A stretch of DNA of 64,000 nucleotides from a virus. Below the pieces are notes generated by a model that saw nothing but the letters and a program-made list of their open reading frames with translations, searched no databases and had not been told where the DNA came from. Shown here one piece after another: positions 31,059-38,974 of the stretch. The position numbers were made by a program, and so were the translations under genes. Numbering within the stretch: the first letter of the stretch is position 1; each line of letters opens with the position of its first letter. Location: IMG/VR virus record IMGVR_UViG_3300034418_007766, positions 1 to 64,000 of that record, one strand, 5' to 3'.

Positions 31059-31593
31059 TTATTTCGCCCTCTATTAACTGTGTGTATTTATACCTACGTA
31101 TGCCTAAAGCATCACTTGGATTGTAGAAGTCATATCTTACTTCGTTGCTTTGATTGCCGCCAAGTATTATCCAACGCCCGTCTTCTTCTGCTATAAAAAA
31201 TCCAACGTGTCCTTTCCAACCTTCGTTGCCTCTTGGAAATATCACAACATCTCCACGTTGTATATCTTCTGGATTCACAGGTTCTCCCCACTCGAGAAAA
31301 CTACGTGCCATAAGTGGAACATCACTTACACTTTCACTACCTGGTATACCGTCTAGTTCGAGCACAGCATTAACAAATGCCGCACACCATTCCGTGTTTA
31401 CAGGATCGACTCCTACAAACTCTCTTATTTGTTTTCTATTCTGATATTCATTAAGCCCAATATAATCATGAGCTGTGCTTACTGGATCTGGAAGTTGTGA
31501 TGCGTTACATCCGACTAGGGTTGCAAAAAAACTAATTGTCCACAATGACTGCTTTATCAAGTGCTTGTTCTGCCTCCTTGTAGTAGCCTTCAT
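31027..31593 (-). CDS. NlpC/CHAP-like lipoprotein peptidase (TIGR02594-like)
   Basis: N-terminal basic region and hydrophobic core end in a lipobox (TLVGC, C29), so it is a likely outer-membrane lipoprotein. The mature part matches TIGR02594/CHAP-type amidase-peptidases: WCAAFVNAVLE with the catalytic Cys near 70, ARSFLEWGEP, GDVVIFPRG, WKGHVGFF with the catalytic His near 133, and LGGNQSNEV. It may cut peptidoglycan crosslinks from the outer side at lysis or entry. It overlaps the o-spanin candidate by 62 nt. Confidence 0.75.
   Translation of the reverse strand: MKATTRRQNKHLIKQSLWTISFFATLVGCNASQLPDPVSTAHDYIGLNEYQNRKQIREFVGVDPVNTEWCAAFVNAVLELDGIPGSESVSDVPLMARSFLEWGEPVNPEDIQRGDVVIFPRGNEGWKGHVGFFIAEEDGRWIILGGNQSNEVRYDFYNPSDALGIRRYKYTQLIEGEINVGNVRKDGQ
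31085..31092 (-). promoter_or_regulatory. T4-type late promoter (TATAAATA)
   Basis: A perfect match to the T4 late consensus TATAAATA on the minus strand, inside the 3' end of the peptidase gene and 27 nt before ATG 31058. Confidence 0.7.
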
Positions 31594-31924
31594 ATGCTGC
31601 TATGATTGCTTGCTGCTGCTGAACCAATGCTCTAATGTCAGAGAAGTTCAAACTCAAATTACCATAACCATCACCTGTGAGTGCGTATAATGCAAATGCT
31701 TTACCTTCACTTTGTAGTTTAGCAATAACTTGATCTACGTTTGCTTCGTTAATAACAATCCATTCAACTGTTTTCATGTTAAGTTCGTCAACTGGAGGTA
31801 AAACCAGTGTTGGTTTTTCAACAGGTTTTGTGCTAATTTCAATCTGCTGGGGTTGGGTCGAGCAGGCCGCGAGACTTATAAGTATCGTAAAGCCAAGGAC
31901 ACTCTTTGTTAAAAGCGATGCCAT
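31532..31924 (-). CDS. Outer-membrane spanin subunit candidate (lipoprotein)
   Basis: A 130-residue lipoprotein: hydrophobic signal with lipobox (LISLAAC, C21) and a Pro-rich stretch (KPVEKPTLVLPPVD), then a helical C-terminus. It begins 86 nt inside the preceding membrane/coiled-coil gene in another frame, the classic Rz/Rz1-type overlap. It would join the inner- and outer-membrane at lysis. It is longer than typical Rz1 proteins. Confidence 0.65.
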   Translation of the reverse strand: MASLLTKSVLGFTILISLAACSTQPQQIEISTKPVEKPTLVLPPVDELNMKTVEWIVINEANVDQVIAKLQSEGKAFALYALTGDGYGNLSLNFSDIRALVQQQQAIIAAYEGYYKEAEQALDKAVIVDN

Positions 31925-32327
31925 TTTGTGCTGTCCTTTCTTTTTCAGTTAATTCTGCCCCCGATAGAAGTTCAAAACATCTACCAGCATTTAAAGTGCC
32001 TCTGTTTACTGCACGTTCAATGCCTTCAGCATTTGCGATTGCCGCTGCTGTCAAATCAATTTGTTGCAGTTTGTCTGCTAGTTGTTGATTTTGTCTGCGT
32101 ATAGCAGTGTATGCTTCGTTTAAACTTGCAAGTTCGCTAGATGCGTTTGCGTAATCCTTCTCTAGCGAACTTATAGTTTGTTCGTTTAATTCAACTGCGG
32201 TGTTTAGTTTTGCATTGTTTTCTTGTAGGATAGCCATACGTGCTTGTGTATCGTTATAATACCAATAACCTATACCTCCTGCTCCTAAGAGCAGCATAAA
32301 CATAACAATAGCTAACTTGGCACCCAT
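31839..32327 (-). CDS. Inner-membrane spanin subunit candidate (Rz-like)
   Basis: A single N-terminal transmembrane segment (about 4-23) followed by a long coiled coil (about 28-110, e.g. LNEQTISSLEKDYANASSEL) and a C-terminal part with two cysteines. This is the i-spanin layout, and the overlapping lipoprotein gene supplies the o-spanin. It lies 2 nt after the endolysin stop. Confidence 0.65.
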   Translation of the reverse strand: MGAKLAIVMFMLLLGAGGIGYWYYNDTQARMAILQENNAKLNTAVELNEQTISSLEKDYANASSELASLNEAYTAIRRQNQQLADKLQQIDLTAAAIANAEGIERAVNRGTLNAGRCFELLSGAELTEKERTAQNGIAFNKECPWLYDTYKSRGLLDPTPAD

Positions 32328-32329
32328 GC

Positions 32330-33187
32330 CTACCCCAATAACTTTCCCAATGTTTTTGGACCAACAATACCGTCAGCTGTTAAACCATTTCTTTCTTGCC
32401 ATCTCATTACCTGACGTTCTGTGCCTGGTCCGAAGATACCGTCTGCTGGTGCTATGCCAAGTTTCTCTTGAACTTCGGCAACCAATGGTCCTTTACTGCC
32501 TTTGCGTATAGTTTGATTTAGATTAAGCTCTTTTTCTTCTGGTGCTTCAAAGTCACCACCTAATACATCCATAGCATGTAGGTAATGCTTCTTACGATCA
32601 TCTAGTCCAATAGTTCCACCGTTAATGCGTTTTGTAGCACCAACAATATCCATATCGTCACACCATTTGTTTAGATTGTTTGTATCCCAAAACCAACAAG
32701 CACTGTCTAACGCACCTTTTTTGGTGCGCACATAATCTACTGCTTCTTCAGCTGTCATTTCTACTGCTTCTGCAAATTTTGTGTAGTTGTATCTACCAGT
32801 AAGCTGAAGTATGCCGCCTCCGCGGAAACGCCAGCCATCACCGCTTTCTGGACCTCCGTTGTCCATACGGTTTGCATAAATGACATTAGCAATTTTTTCA
32901 GGTTGTCTGTGATATTCATTTGCGTCTCTTCCTGCTCTTTTAAAATACTTAGGGAAAATTGAATTAAGTGCTTGTGCGCTGTAATTTAAGTTTTCGCTTA
33001 AAACTCTAAATCCGCCACTTTCATGTCCACACTGTGCAATAAACATTGCTACTCTTTCTACAGTATCAATTTCCCATAGTGGAAGTATTTCACACATTGC
33101 TTCATACCATTCTTTCCAATCGTTCCTATTGACAAGTTCTCTAGCCATGTCTGGCTCAAAGTTAAATTTGAAATGCTCTTTACCCAT
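32330..33187 (-). CDS. Endolysin: GH19 lysozyme/chitinase-like with C-terminal peptidoglycan-binding domain
   Basis: Residues about 1-210 form a GH19-type catalytic domain: FIAQCGHESGGF with the acid Glu near 55, ENLNYSA, and RFRGGGILQLTGRYNY. Residues about 220-285 form a PG_binding_1 domain with two repeats (KGSKGPLVAEVQEKLG, ADGIFGPGT, ADGIVGPKT). It cleaves the glycan backbone of peptidoglycan at lysis. No signal peptide, so it needs a holin. Confidence 0.92.
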   Translation of the reverse strand: MGKEHFKFNFEPDMARELVNRNDWKEWYEAMCEILPLWEIDTVERVAMFIAQCGHESGGFRVLSENLNYSAQALNSIFPKYFKRAGRDANEYHRQPEKIANVIYANRMDNGGPESGDGWRFRGGGILQLTGRYNYTKFAEAVEMTAEEAVDYVRTKKGALDSACWFWDTNNLNKWCDDMDIVGATKRINGGTIGLDDRKKHYLHAMDVLGGDFEAPEEKELNLNQTIRKGSKGPLVAEVQEKLGIAPADGIFGPGTERQVMRWQERNGLTADGIVGPKTLGKLLG

Positions 33188-33356
33188 GTTGATGTTCCTT
33201 CTGTTGTGGGGTGCAGTTGTCGCATCTGCAGGTGTTACATATTTTTGTTATAGTTGGCGACTCTTCTGATCCAGGTGTGCGTTCTAATGACATATATTGT
33301 GATTCACCACAATGTGACGTCCGACCGCAATTTTGACAGTATATATATGGTATCAT
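33180..33356 (-). CDS. Small zinc-ribbon protein (58 aa)
   Basis: Cysteine pairs in YCQNCG (C7, C10), C16, and CNTCRCDNC (C40, C43, C45, C48) indicate a zinc-binding fold. The ATG overlaps the upstream TGA (ATGA) and the stop overlaps the endolysin start by 8 nt. Function unknown. Confidence 0.6.
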   Translation of the reverse strand: MIPYIYCQNCGRTSHCGESQYMSLERTPGSEESPTITKICNTCRCDNCTPQQKEHQHG

Positions 33357-34066
33357 ATTCTCTCGACTACTAGTGTATATCCTCTATTTTCTAAAGTTAT
33401 CGTTTTTGTGCCAAATTTTGTTATATTATAATTACCTAAATATTTTGTAAGATACATTGTTTCTGCAAAATCGTTAATATTAATTTTGTCTTCAATACTT
33501 TCTACAATATCTGTTGTTTTCCCAAAGTCTTTAACTTCAAATCCTAATGGATCTGCATAAATCTTTTTAATTACTAAGTCATTTTCATCCATAAAAATTT
33601 CTTCAACAAAACTATTGCTAAAAAAGTTTTTGAAATTATTCATATTAGATTCATTTACAAGTTCATCATAGGATTCTTTATCTACTGGGACGGTTGCTGT
33701 TAATGACTCTAGTGTAGCTGCTTGAGGCTTAAATGCTTTGTAGTATCTATAAGTAAACGGCTTACCAGTTAGCCTACTTACACCGTCTACCAATTCCATT
33801 ATTTGTTCTGGAACTTTTTGATCACGTTCAATTTCTACAAATACTCTATAGTAGCCATCACTCTGTTCACCAGAAGTTGCATCTGCATCTAAAACAAAGC
33901 TGTATCCGCCTTCAATAAATTTTACCAAATCGTCTGCTGCTGCTTTTTCAGTTACATTAAAACTAACAACACAAATATCTTGATCGCTACCCATTTTGCT
34001 TTTGTAGCTATCTACTTCAAACATAGGAACCACTAGGTCAATTAAATCTTTTTCTCTTAACCCCAT
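33353..34066 (-). CDS. Hypothetical late protein (237 aa)
   Basis: No functional family recognised. Acidic, alpha/beta. N-terminal half includes DICVVSFNVTEKAAADDLVKF and a YYRVFVEIERD strand; C-terminal half ends NRGYTLVVERI. It overlaps the upstream gene by 1 nt; both are behind a late promoter. Probably virion or virion assembly (inference from context). Confidence 0.6.
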   Translation of the reverse strand: MGLREKDLIDLVVPMFEVDSYKSKMGSDQDICVVSFNVTEKAAADDLVKFIEGGYSFVLDADATSGEQSDGYYRVFVEIERDQKVPEQIMELVDGVSRLTGKPFTYRYYKAFKPQAATLESLTATVPVDKESYDELVNESNMNNFKNFFSNSFVEEIFMDENDLVIKKIYADPLGFEVKDFGKTTDIVESIEDKININDFAETMYLTKYLGNYNITKFGTKTITLENRGYTLVVERI

Positions 34067-34575
34067 TATTCTAATTCCCCTGCTTCTGGTGCTTCTGCAG
34101 GCTGTGCTGCTGCATCAACTTGCTGAGTAGTATCTTTTACATCTAAATCCTCAAAACTAGCACCATAAAGATCAGCCAACAGTTTTTTGGGCATCTTTAC
34201 TTCTACGACCCAAATAGGATGTCTATCTAATTTGCCAAGTTTTGTTCCTGGACGAATATCTTCAGGCTTCATAATTTTTCTTGGTTTGAGCAAGCTGCTA
34301 CGTTGGTAACCGATTTTACAATCATAATCTAATAATCTTTTTGCTCCGTCTGGGTCTGGCATTTTTTCTTTTGGCCAAAAGAATTTAGCAGTTACCCAAT
34401 GACGATCAATAGTCGGACCTTCACCTAGTTCGCCATCTTCCCAATTTTTGTAAACATAGATGTCAAGCTCGTCTAAAACACGCTCAAAATCTTTAAGCAC
34501 ATTAAATGCATTATCACTTTCATAAATGCTTTCTATATTTTTAATTACATCTAGTTCGTCTAAAATATTGGCCAT
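34066..34575 (-). CDS. Hypothetical late protein (169 aa)
   Basis: No functional family recognised. Acidic at both ends, with a central WVTAKFFWPKEKMPDPDG stretch and an Ala/Pro/Glu-rich C-terminal tail. First gene behind a GATAAATA late promoter, transcribed away from phoH. Confidence 0.6.
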   Translation of the reverse strand: MANILDELDVIKNIESIYESDNAFNVLKDFERVLDELDIYVYKNWEDGELGEGPTIDRHWVTAKFFWPKEKMPDPDGAKRLLDYDCKIGYQRSSLLKPRKIMKPEDIRPGTKLGKLDRHPIWVVEVKMPKKLLADLYGASFEDLDVKDTTQQVDAAAQPAEAPEAGELE

Positions 34576-34603
34576 GGTTTCCCCGTCTATAATTTGTTAC
34601 AGT

Positions 34604-34611
34604 TATTTATC
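34604..34611 (-). promoter_or_regulatory. T4-type late promoter (GATAAATA)
   Basis: GATAAATA on the minus strand, 29 nt upstream of ATG 34575, in the divergent region with phoH. Confidence 0.7.
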
Positions 34612-34630
34612 GCTTTTTACTACTAATAAC

Positions 34631-34750
34631 ATGAGTTTGAGACTAAATACATTTGCAGGGAGTCCTGCAAAGGTTATCCCTGTTGCATATCTCAATACAG
34701 GAGGACTTAATGGGAAAAGCGAAAGCAAAGCGCCAAGCACATATCACTAA
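34631..34750 (+). CDS. Possible 39-aa protein overlapping the phoH start
   Basis: An open frame from ATG 34631 (MSLRLNTFAGSPAK... ending APSTYH) covers the phoH leader and overlaps phoH by 41 nt in another frame. Its composition looks protein-like, but it has no clear ribosome-binding site. It could be a leader ORF. Confidence 0.3.
   Translation: MSLRLNTFAGSPAKVIPVAYLNTGGLNGKSESKAPSTYH
34652..34671 (+). promoter_or_regulatory. Hairpin in the phoH leader
   Basis: A perfect 8-bp stem (TTTGCAGG/CCTGCAAA) with a 4-nt loop, 39 nt before the phoH ATG. No T-run follows, so it is not a terminator; a control or stability element is possible. Confidence 0.4.
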
Positions 34751-35429
34751 CAACGTAGTTAAACTGAATAATTTCCTGCCTCAAAAGTCACGATACGTAA
34801 AAATACTTCCAAGAAATCGAAGCCAAGAACAATACATCCTTGAGTTAATGGACCGGAACAAAGACATAGTCTTCGGTATAGGTCCTGCCGGCACAGGTAA
34901 AACTCTATTGGCATGTCAGGCGGCTGTTAAAGAATTTCTTGATGGTAATGTAGAACGTATTGTTGTTACTAGACCAGCAGTTAGTGCTGATGAGGACCTT
35001 GGATTTTTACCAGGAACACTAGAAGAAAAAATGGCACCTTGGACAAGGCCTATATTTGATGTGTTTCGAGAATATTTTTATGCTAACGAAATTGAGGGCA
35101 TGATACGTGAAGGTGTAATCGAAATATCACCACTTGCATATATGCGTGGAAGAACTTTCAAAAATAGTTTCATAATTGCAGACGAAATGCAAAATGCTAC
35201 ACCAAACCAAATGAAGATGTTGCTAACTAGAATTGGCACAGGAAGTCAAATGGTAGTGACTGGTGATTTAGCACAAGCAGATAGACTGAAAGATAACGGA
35301 CTAATTGACTTTATTAATCATTTAGAGTCACGTGAAAGTAAACATATTTCAGCTGTTAATTTTCATAAAGGAGATATAGAGAGACACGAAGCTGTAAAAG
35401 AGGTTTTAGAAGTTTACGGAGACGATTAA
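34710..35429 (+). CDS. phoH: PhoH-like P-loop ATPase
   Basis: Start at ATG 34710 with an excellent AGGAGG ribosome-binding site; an earlier in-frame TTG is less likely. The 239 residues show Walker A GPAGTGKT near 61-68, RPAVSADEDLGFLPG, a Walker B-like SFIIADEMQNA and the VVTGDLAQAD sensor region, all typical of PhoH. PhoH is common in marine phages and often linked to phosphate stress, but its biochemical role there is unsettled. It is the only large gene on the plus strand, with its own terminator. Confidence 0.93.
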   Translation: MGKAKAKRQAHITNNVVKLNNFLPQKSRYVKILPRNRSQEQYILELMDRNKDIVFGIGPAGTGKTLLACQAAVKEFLDGNVERIVVTRPAVSADEDLGFLPGTLEEKMAPWTRPIFDVFREYFYANEIEGMIREGVIEISPLAYMRGRTFKNSFIIADEMQNATPNQMKMLLTRIGTGSQMVVTGDLAQADRLKDNGLIDFINHLESRESKHISAVNFHKGDIERHEAVKEVLEVYGDD

Positions 35430-35686
35430 ACTCTAACACTCTTAAAAGCGATAGGGTGAGAATTATATTTCTCACCCTGTTTTAACAACATCAAAAGATA
35501 CTCATTTTTTGTATAAGTGAGTTTCCAACTACTTTCTTTAATAGGCGGGCGTCCCATTGCGTCATAAAATATTTCGCCTCGCCAATATGTCGTTAACCAA
35601 ATACGCTTTTTACTCCAACTACTACGTGTTGGCCACCATGCGTAATATTGATTCCATTCAATTTCTATTTCAACTGTTGGCGGCAT
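35426..35686 (-). CDS. Hypothetical Trp/Tyr-rich protein (86 aa)
   Basis: No family recognised. Start ATG 35686 (MPPTVEIEIEW) has GGGAGGACGT directly upstream. Rich in aromatic residues. Convergent with phoH: the stops overlap and the phoH terminator hairpin lies inside this coding region. Confidence 0.55.
   Translation of the reverse strand: MPPTVEIEIEWNQYYAWWPTRSSWSKKRIWLTTYWRGEIFYDAMGRPPIKESSWKLTYTKNEYLLMLLKQGEKYNSHPIAFKSVRV
35453..35482 (+). terminator. Rho-independent terminator of phoH
   Basis: A perfect 10-bp stem (AGGGTGAGAA / TTCTCACCCT), 6-nt loop, followed by GTTTT, 23 nt after the phoH stop. The stem lies within the coding region of the convergent gene. Confidence 0.8.
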
Positions 35687-35886
35687 ACGTCCTCCCACCA
35701 TCGAATAGTCCATACCATTGCTTCTTTTTCACAAGTAAAACTAAAGTATCCTTTGCCATCTTCGTGTCCCCAAGCCCACGGATGCTTACAATGTAATTCT
35801 GTCCATTTAAGAACATAATCCATAATAGCATCACGTGGGAGAACTACATCGTGATCAAAGTGCTTATTATAATTTGGATAAGCCAT
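35665..35886 (-). CDS. Hypothetical protein (73 aa)
   Basis: No family recognised. Start ATG 35886 (MAYPNYNK) overlaps the thyX 3' end by 20 nt. Trp- and His-rich (PWAWGHEDGKGYFSF). Confidence 0.55.
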   Translation of the reverse strand: MAYPNYNKHFDHDVVLPRDAIMDYVLKWTELHCKHPWAWGHEDGKGYFSFTCEKEAMVWTIRWWEDVCRQQLK

Positions 35887-36541
35887 TTGCCATTGGAAAA
35901 ATTTCTGCGATGACTTTAGCACACTGGACAGCGATTTCCATGTGTTCTTTTTGTGTTCCATTTGCACCTCTTAATTCAATATAATGTATCCAGCTACGCA
36001 AACTACCATTCATATACAATCTTGTTTTTGTAAGTCCTTCCGGTAACACAGCTCTAGCTTGCTCTTTCGCAATGCCATTCTCAATAGCCCAGTTATAGGC
36101 ATCTTGTGCTGCTCTAATGACTTCACCTTGTTTGCTATCCCACATCATTTGTAGACGTTCGTCATCTGTTTCAATTGAATTTTGTCTATTTTTATTGTCT
36201 TGTAAACGTGCTTCACGCTTAACAAACATGTCGCCCATTTCTTGTGGATTTGCATAACGCTGACTAAACTCTTGGAACGCAAAACTACGATGACGCACAA
36301 TTTGGTGTGCAATATCTCTTGTAGTATCAATCTCCATACATACGTTAACCATTTCCAGTGGGCTCCAGTGGGCATGTTTGATCAAATACTTAACAAGTTT
36401 TTCACTTGTTTCTGAATTCATTTGATTTGCAGGATTTGAAACCCTAGCACAATATGCTACAAGATCTAGCAGATTATTATCTTTAATGCCTTCTTTTACA
36501 AATTCTTCTGTTGCTTTTGTGTAACTTACTAATCTAATCAT
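35867..36541 (-). CDS. thyX: Flavin-dependent thymidylate synthase
   Basis: ThyX methylates dUMP to dTMP using FAD, methylene-THF and NADPH. The ThyX signature is present as RHRSFAFQEFSQRY near 83-96. Length 224 is normal. Start ATG 36541 (MIRLVSY) overlaps the upstream stop by 8 nt. It supplies dTTP for replication. Confidence 0.95.
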   Translation of the reverse strand: MIRLVSYTKATEEFVKEGIKDNNLLDLVAYCARVSNPANQMNSETSEKLVKYLIKHAHWSPLEMVNVCMEIDTTRDIAHQIVRHRSFAFQEFSQRYANPQEMGDMFVKREARLQDNKNRQNSIETDDERLQMMWDSKQGEVIRAAQDAYNWAIENGIAKEQARAVLPEGLTKTRLYMNGSLRSWIHYIELRGANGTQKEHMEIAVQCAKVIAEIFPMANGLSKL

Positions 36542-37211
36542 TATTTTCCTCATATAGTTTGTTTGCGTTAAGTATATACCTACCTGCTTTAATTTTTATA
36601 AACAATTGATCATTTATGTAAATGCCTTTCTTTTTTACGTTTATTTGTAATTTTTGTTGTCTGCATTTATTTAAATAATCTTGGTTTACAGCATGTCTAT
36701 AGATACCAAAACATTGTTCGTTTTCGTTTGTATGTAGTTTTTTTGCATAGTAACCTAAATTTAAAATACTATCAAAATCAATTTTGTATTCACTGGGCAA
36801 ATAATCTTCAATATTAAACACCGCAATTTTCACTTTTTGATTGGGCAGATAAGGCAATAATGTATGCCTTAGTTTACCTGGTTCTAAATAGGTTTGTGGA
36901 TCATTAATTGGACGTTTACTGTAGGAAATACTAAAAGGATCTATAATAATTTTTTCTTGTAGCAAAAAATAAGTTGATAAAATCGTTTTATACCCATTTG
37001 AATTGGGGATATCTGATAGTGTCCATTTGCTTGTATCTACATTTGGTAAAGGGCCAGTGTCGTATAAATCTCTAAAAAGAATATTAAAACGATTCTCTAT
37101 GTGATTAAGTTCTTTTGGATAAATTGATAGCCATTTATAACTATCAATTTCATATAAAGCCCTATTTGTAGGCAATGAGTCTAATTTTCTATGGGTATCT
37201 AAATCAAACAT
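36534..37211 (-). CDS. Hypothetical protein (225 aa) upstream of thyX
   Basis: No family recognised. Start ATG 37211 (MFDLDTH) overlaps the upstream stop by 8 nt; ATG 37229 is also open. Contains KVKIAVFNIEDYLPSEY near 125 and a C-terminal KKGIYINDQLFIKIKAG. Basic, alpha/beta; may be a transferase-type protein with the neighbours at 37895, but no motif proves it. Confidence 0.5.
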   Translation of the reverse strand: MFDLDTHRKLDSLPTNRALYEIDSYKWLSIYPKELNHIENRFNILFRDLYDTGPLPNVDTSKWTLSDIPNSNGYKTILSTYFLLQEKIIIDPFSISYSKRPINDPQTYLEPGKLRHTLLPYLPNQKVKIAVFNIEDYLPSEYKIDFDSILNLGYYAKKLHTNENEQCFGIYRHAVNQDYLNKCRQQKLQINVKKKGIYINDQLFIKIKAGRYILNANKLYEENND

Positions 37212-37392
37212 TTTCAAAAGGCCACTCATTATATTTGCCTTTTAAATTATTAATTCTATTTTGTAAGAAATTAATTGTAGTGTTAATATGACCTGTATCA
37301 TGTGGTTGTAGTAACGTCTTGTAATACGCTATTTCTTCTTCTAATACGCTAATGCGCACAATATCATTTATCAGTTTCTTGTGTTCTTTCAT
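37204..37392 (-). CDS. Small coiled-coil protein (62 aa)
   Basis: Two charged helices (SVLEEEIAYYKTLLQ and INTTINFLQNRINNLKGKY). Overlaps neighbours by 8 and 29 nt. Function unknown. Confidence 0.5.
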   Translation of the reverse strand: MKEHKKLINDIVRISVLEEEIAYYKTLLQPHDTGHINTTINFLQNRINNLKGKYNEWPFENV

Positions 37393-37573
37393 TTAGCATT
37401 TTCCTCATTGCGTTGGTTGCTGTTTTTGTAAAAAATCTTGGCGCAACACTATGAATAATTACTGCTGGCACAAGTAATTGTAATTTTAGTGCAATTAAAA
37501 GTGCTTTACCCATGTGTTGTAAACCTGTTTCGTTTACCTCTGCTAAATGTGCTTTGCATTGTTTGCTAAACAT
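37364..37573 (-). CDS. DUF6356-like small membrane protein (69 aa)
   Basis: C6-x-x-HL-x-x-V-NETG-x-QHMGKAL followed by a hydrophobic segment (about 24-44, LLIALKLQLLVPAVIIHSVAP). This H-L...NET-x-x-x-H...A pattern resembles DUF6356 proteins of proteobacteria. Assignment is from memory. Abuts the ferredoxin gene. Confidence 0.5.
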   Translation of the reverse strand: MFSKQCKAHLAEVNETGLQHMGKALLIALKLQLLVPAVIIHSVAPRFFTKTATNAMRKMLNERTQETDK

Positions 37574-37914
37574 CAGTCTCCCTTTCCTGGGGCTTCGCTA
37601 AAATATTGCATTTTGCCTTCAACACCTTGCCATTGTTCCGCATCCTCAGGAACATCTTCTGGACGAGCAGTTGTAATATTAGGCCATACATCTGCCCACT
37701 TATTATTGAACTCTACCCATTGGTGCGCTCCATCTACTGTGTCAGGTAAAATAGCATCTGCAGGACATTCAGGTTCACATACTCCACAGTCGATGCATTC
37801 ATCTGGTTTGATTACCAACATGTTTTCACCTTCATAAAAACAGTCCACAGGACAAACCTCAACGCAGTCCATATGTTTACATTTAATACACTGATCATTT
37901 ACGATATATGTCAT
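37573..37914 (-). CDS. fdxA: Seven-iron ferredoxin (FdxA type)
   Basis: A small electron carrier with [3Fe-4S] and [4Fe-4S] clusters. The first site has C9, C17 and C21-P (with an additional C12), and the second C40-x2-C43-x2-C46-x3-C50-P. The 113-residue length and the C-terminal extension with WPNIT match FdxA of alphaproteobacteria. A phage copy may supply electrons to its three radical SAM enzymes or a flavoenzyme (inference). It lies between a DUF6356-like gene and a glycosyltransferase-like gene, with thyX close by. Confidence 0.92.
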   Translation of the reverse strand: MTYIVNDQCIKCKHMDCVEVCPVDCFYEGENMLVIKPDECIDCGVCEPECPADAILPDTVDGAHQWVEFNNKWADVWPNITTARPEDVPEDAEQWQGVEGKMQYFSEAPGKGD

Positions 37915-38974
37915 TAAATACCTCTTCTAAATTTTTTATATGATTTGTATTATGCTGTAACACTTCTTTCATTTCATTAAGCATAATTTTACATTCATTA
38001 TAAGATAGATTTGCAATTTTGTCTATCTGATTTTTTATCTTTATTATTCTTTTGCGATGATCGTGCTCTGTGTCGTAGCTTTCGTCCCACCATTTTTCAA
38101 ATGTTTTAAATCCTAATTTTCGCAATAAATCTAAAGTTAATGGAGGTGCTGCAAGTATAAACGGTCTATGACAAAGCATTGGATCCAAAGTTTTTTCACT
38201 AAAATTTGCAAATTGGCTATCATAAAAAGTTTCGGTTACAATGCTACAAAAAGCATTTTGATAATTACTATGCATATCCTCTGTTTGAATTTCTTGATTA
38301 TTTGGATACAAAGGAATTTTAAGTTCAAGCAATTTATTTTGATAAAAATCTAATTCGTTTGCAGTATAGTTTCTACTATAATCTTGGTCTTTATTGTAAT
38401 AAGATATAATGCTAATGTCTTTATGATTTGCATATAAATGAGAAGCTAGTATTCTTCTGTGTATTTTATCTTTAAAATTTGGACAGAAAAATTTGAAATC
38501 AAATTCTTTTTTGAAATCTACTGTTATTTGTGATAAATTAGAAGATTCATACCAAAGATATGCATCTAAATAAGTCATATTGTCAAAGTATCTTTCTAAC
38601 CCTTGATTTGGCATATACTGATGAAATAAAATACCAAGACTATTGATAAATTCATATTCATTACAATACTTCTCAGGCATTCTTCCTAGATAAACTCTTT
38701 CAAAGTCTATAGCATCTTTAGGAAGAATATTTACAGGTTCAAAATTAAACCAACTTACTTTATATGGTCCTAAGTGTTGTAAAATTTCACTAAAATCGTG
38801 TTCTTCATCATCAGGTGGATCTTGAATAGTATCAAATTGAACTGCTATAGGAAGTTTAGCATTTTTTGCTAGAAATTTAACACCTTCGTGCCTATAGTCA
38901 TCAAATGGATCCATAGGCTGTAAATTTTGATCGACTACTAGATATTGGTTGTGTAAATTAACAAAGTAAATCAA
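37895..38974 (-). CDS. Glycosyltransferase-like protein, phage family (paralogue of 17699-18736)
   Basis: A 359-residue protein with [30 protein letters not shown] and [15 protein letters not shown] in the C-terminal third. The VTE, EKT and PF[IV] elements have the same order and spacing as in 17699-18736. Probable transferase, substrate unknown. Overlaps the clamp-loader stop by 4 nt and the ferredoxin start by 20 nt. Confidence 0.55.
   Translation of the reverse strand: MIYFVNLHNQYLVVDQNLQPMDPFDDYRHEGVKFLAKNAKLPIAVQFDTIQDPPDDEEHDFSEILQHLGPYKVSWFNFEPVNILPKDAIDFERVYLGRMPEKYCNEYEFINSLGILFHQYMPNQGLERYFDNMTYLDAYLWYESSNLSQITVDFKKEFDFKFFCPNFKDKIHRRILASHLYANHKDISIISYYNKDQDYSRNYTANELDFYQNKLLELKIPLYPNNQEIQTEDMHSNYQNAFCSIVTETFYDSQFANFSEKTLDPMLCHRPFILAAPPLTLDLLRKLGFKTFEKWWDESYDTEHDHRKRIIKIKNQIDKIANLSYNECKIMLNEMKEVLQHNTNHIKNLEEVFNDIYRK

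Noticed and set aside
33283-33312. Plus-strand TTGACA with an AT-rich -10-like sequence
   Set aside because: No plus-strand gene follows; it lies inside the minus-strand zinc-ribbon gene.
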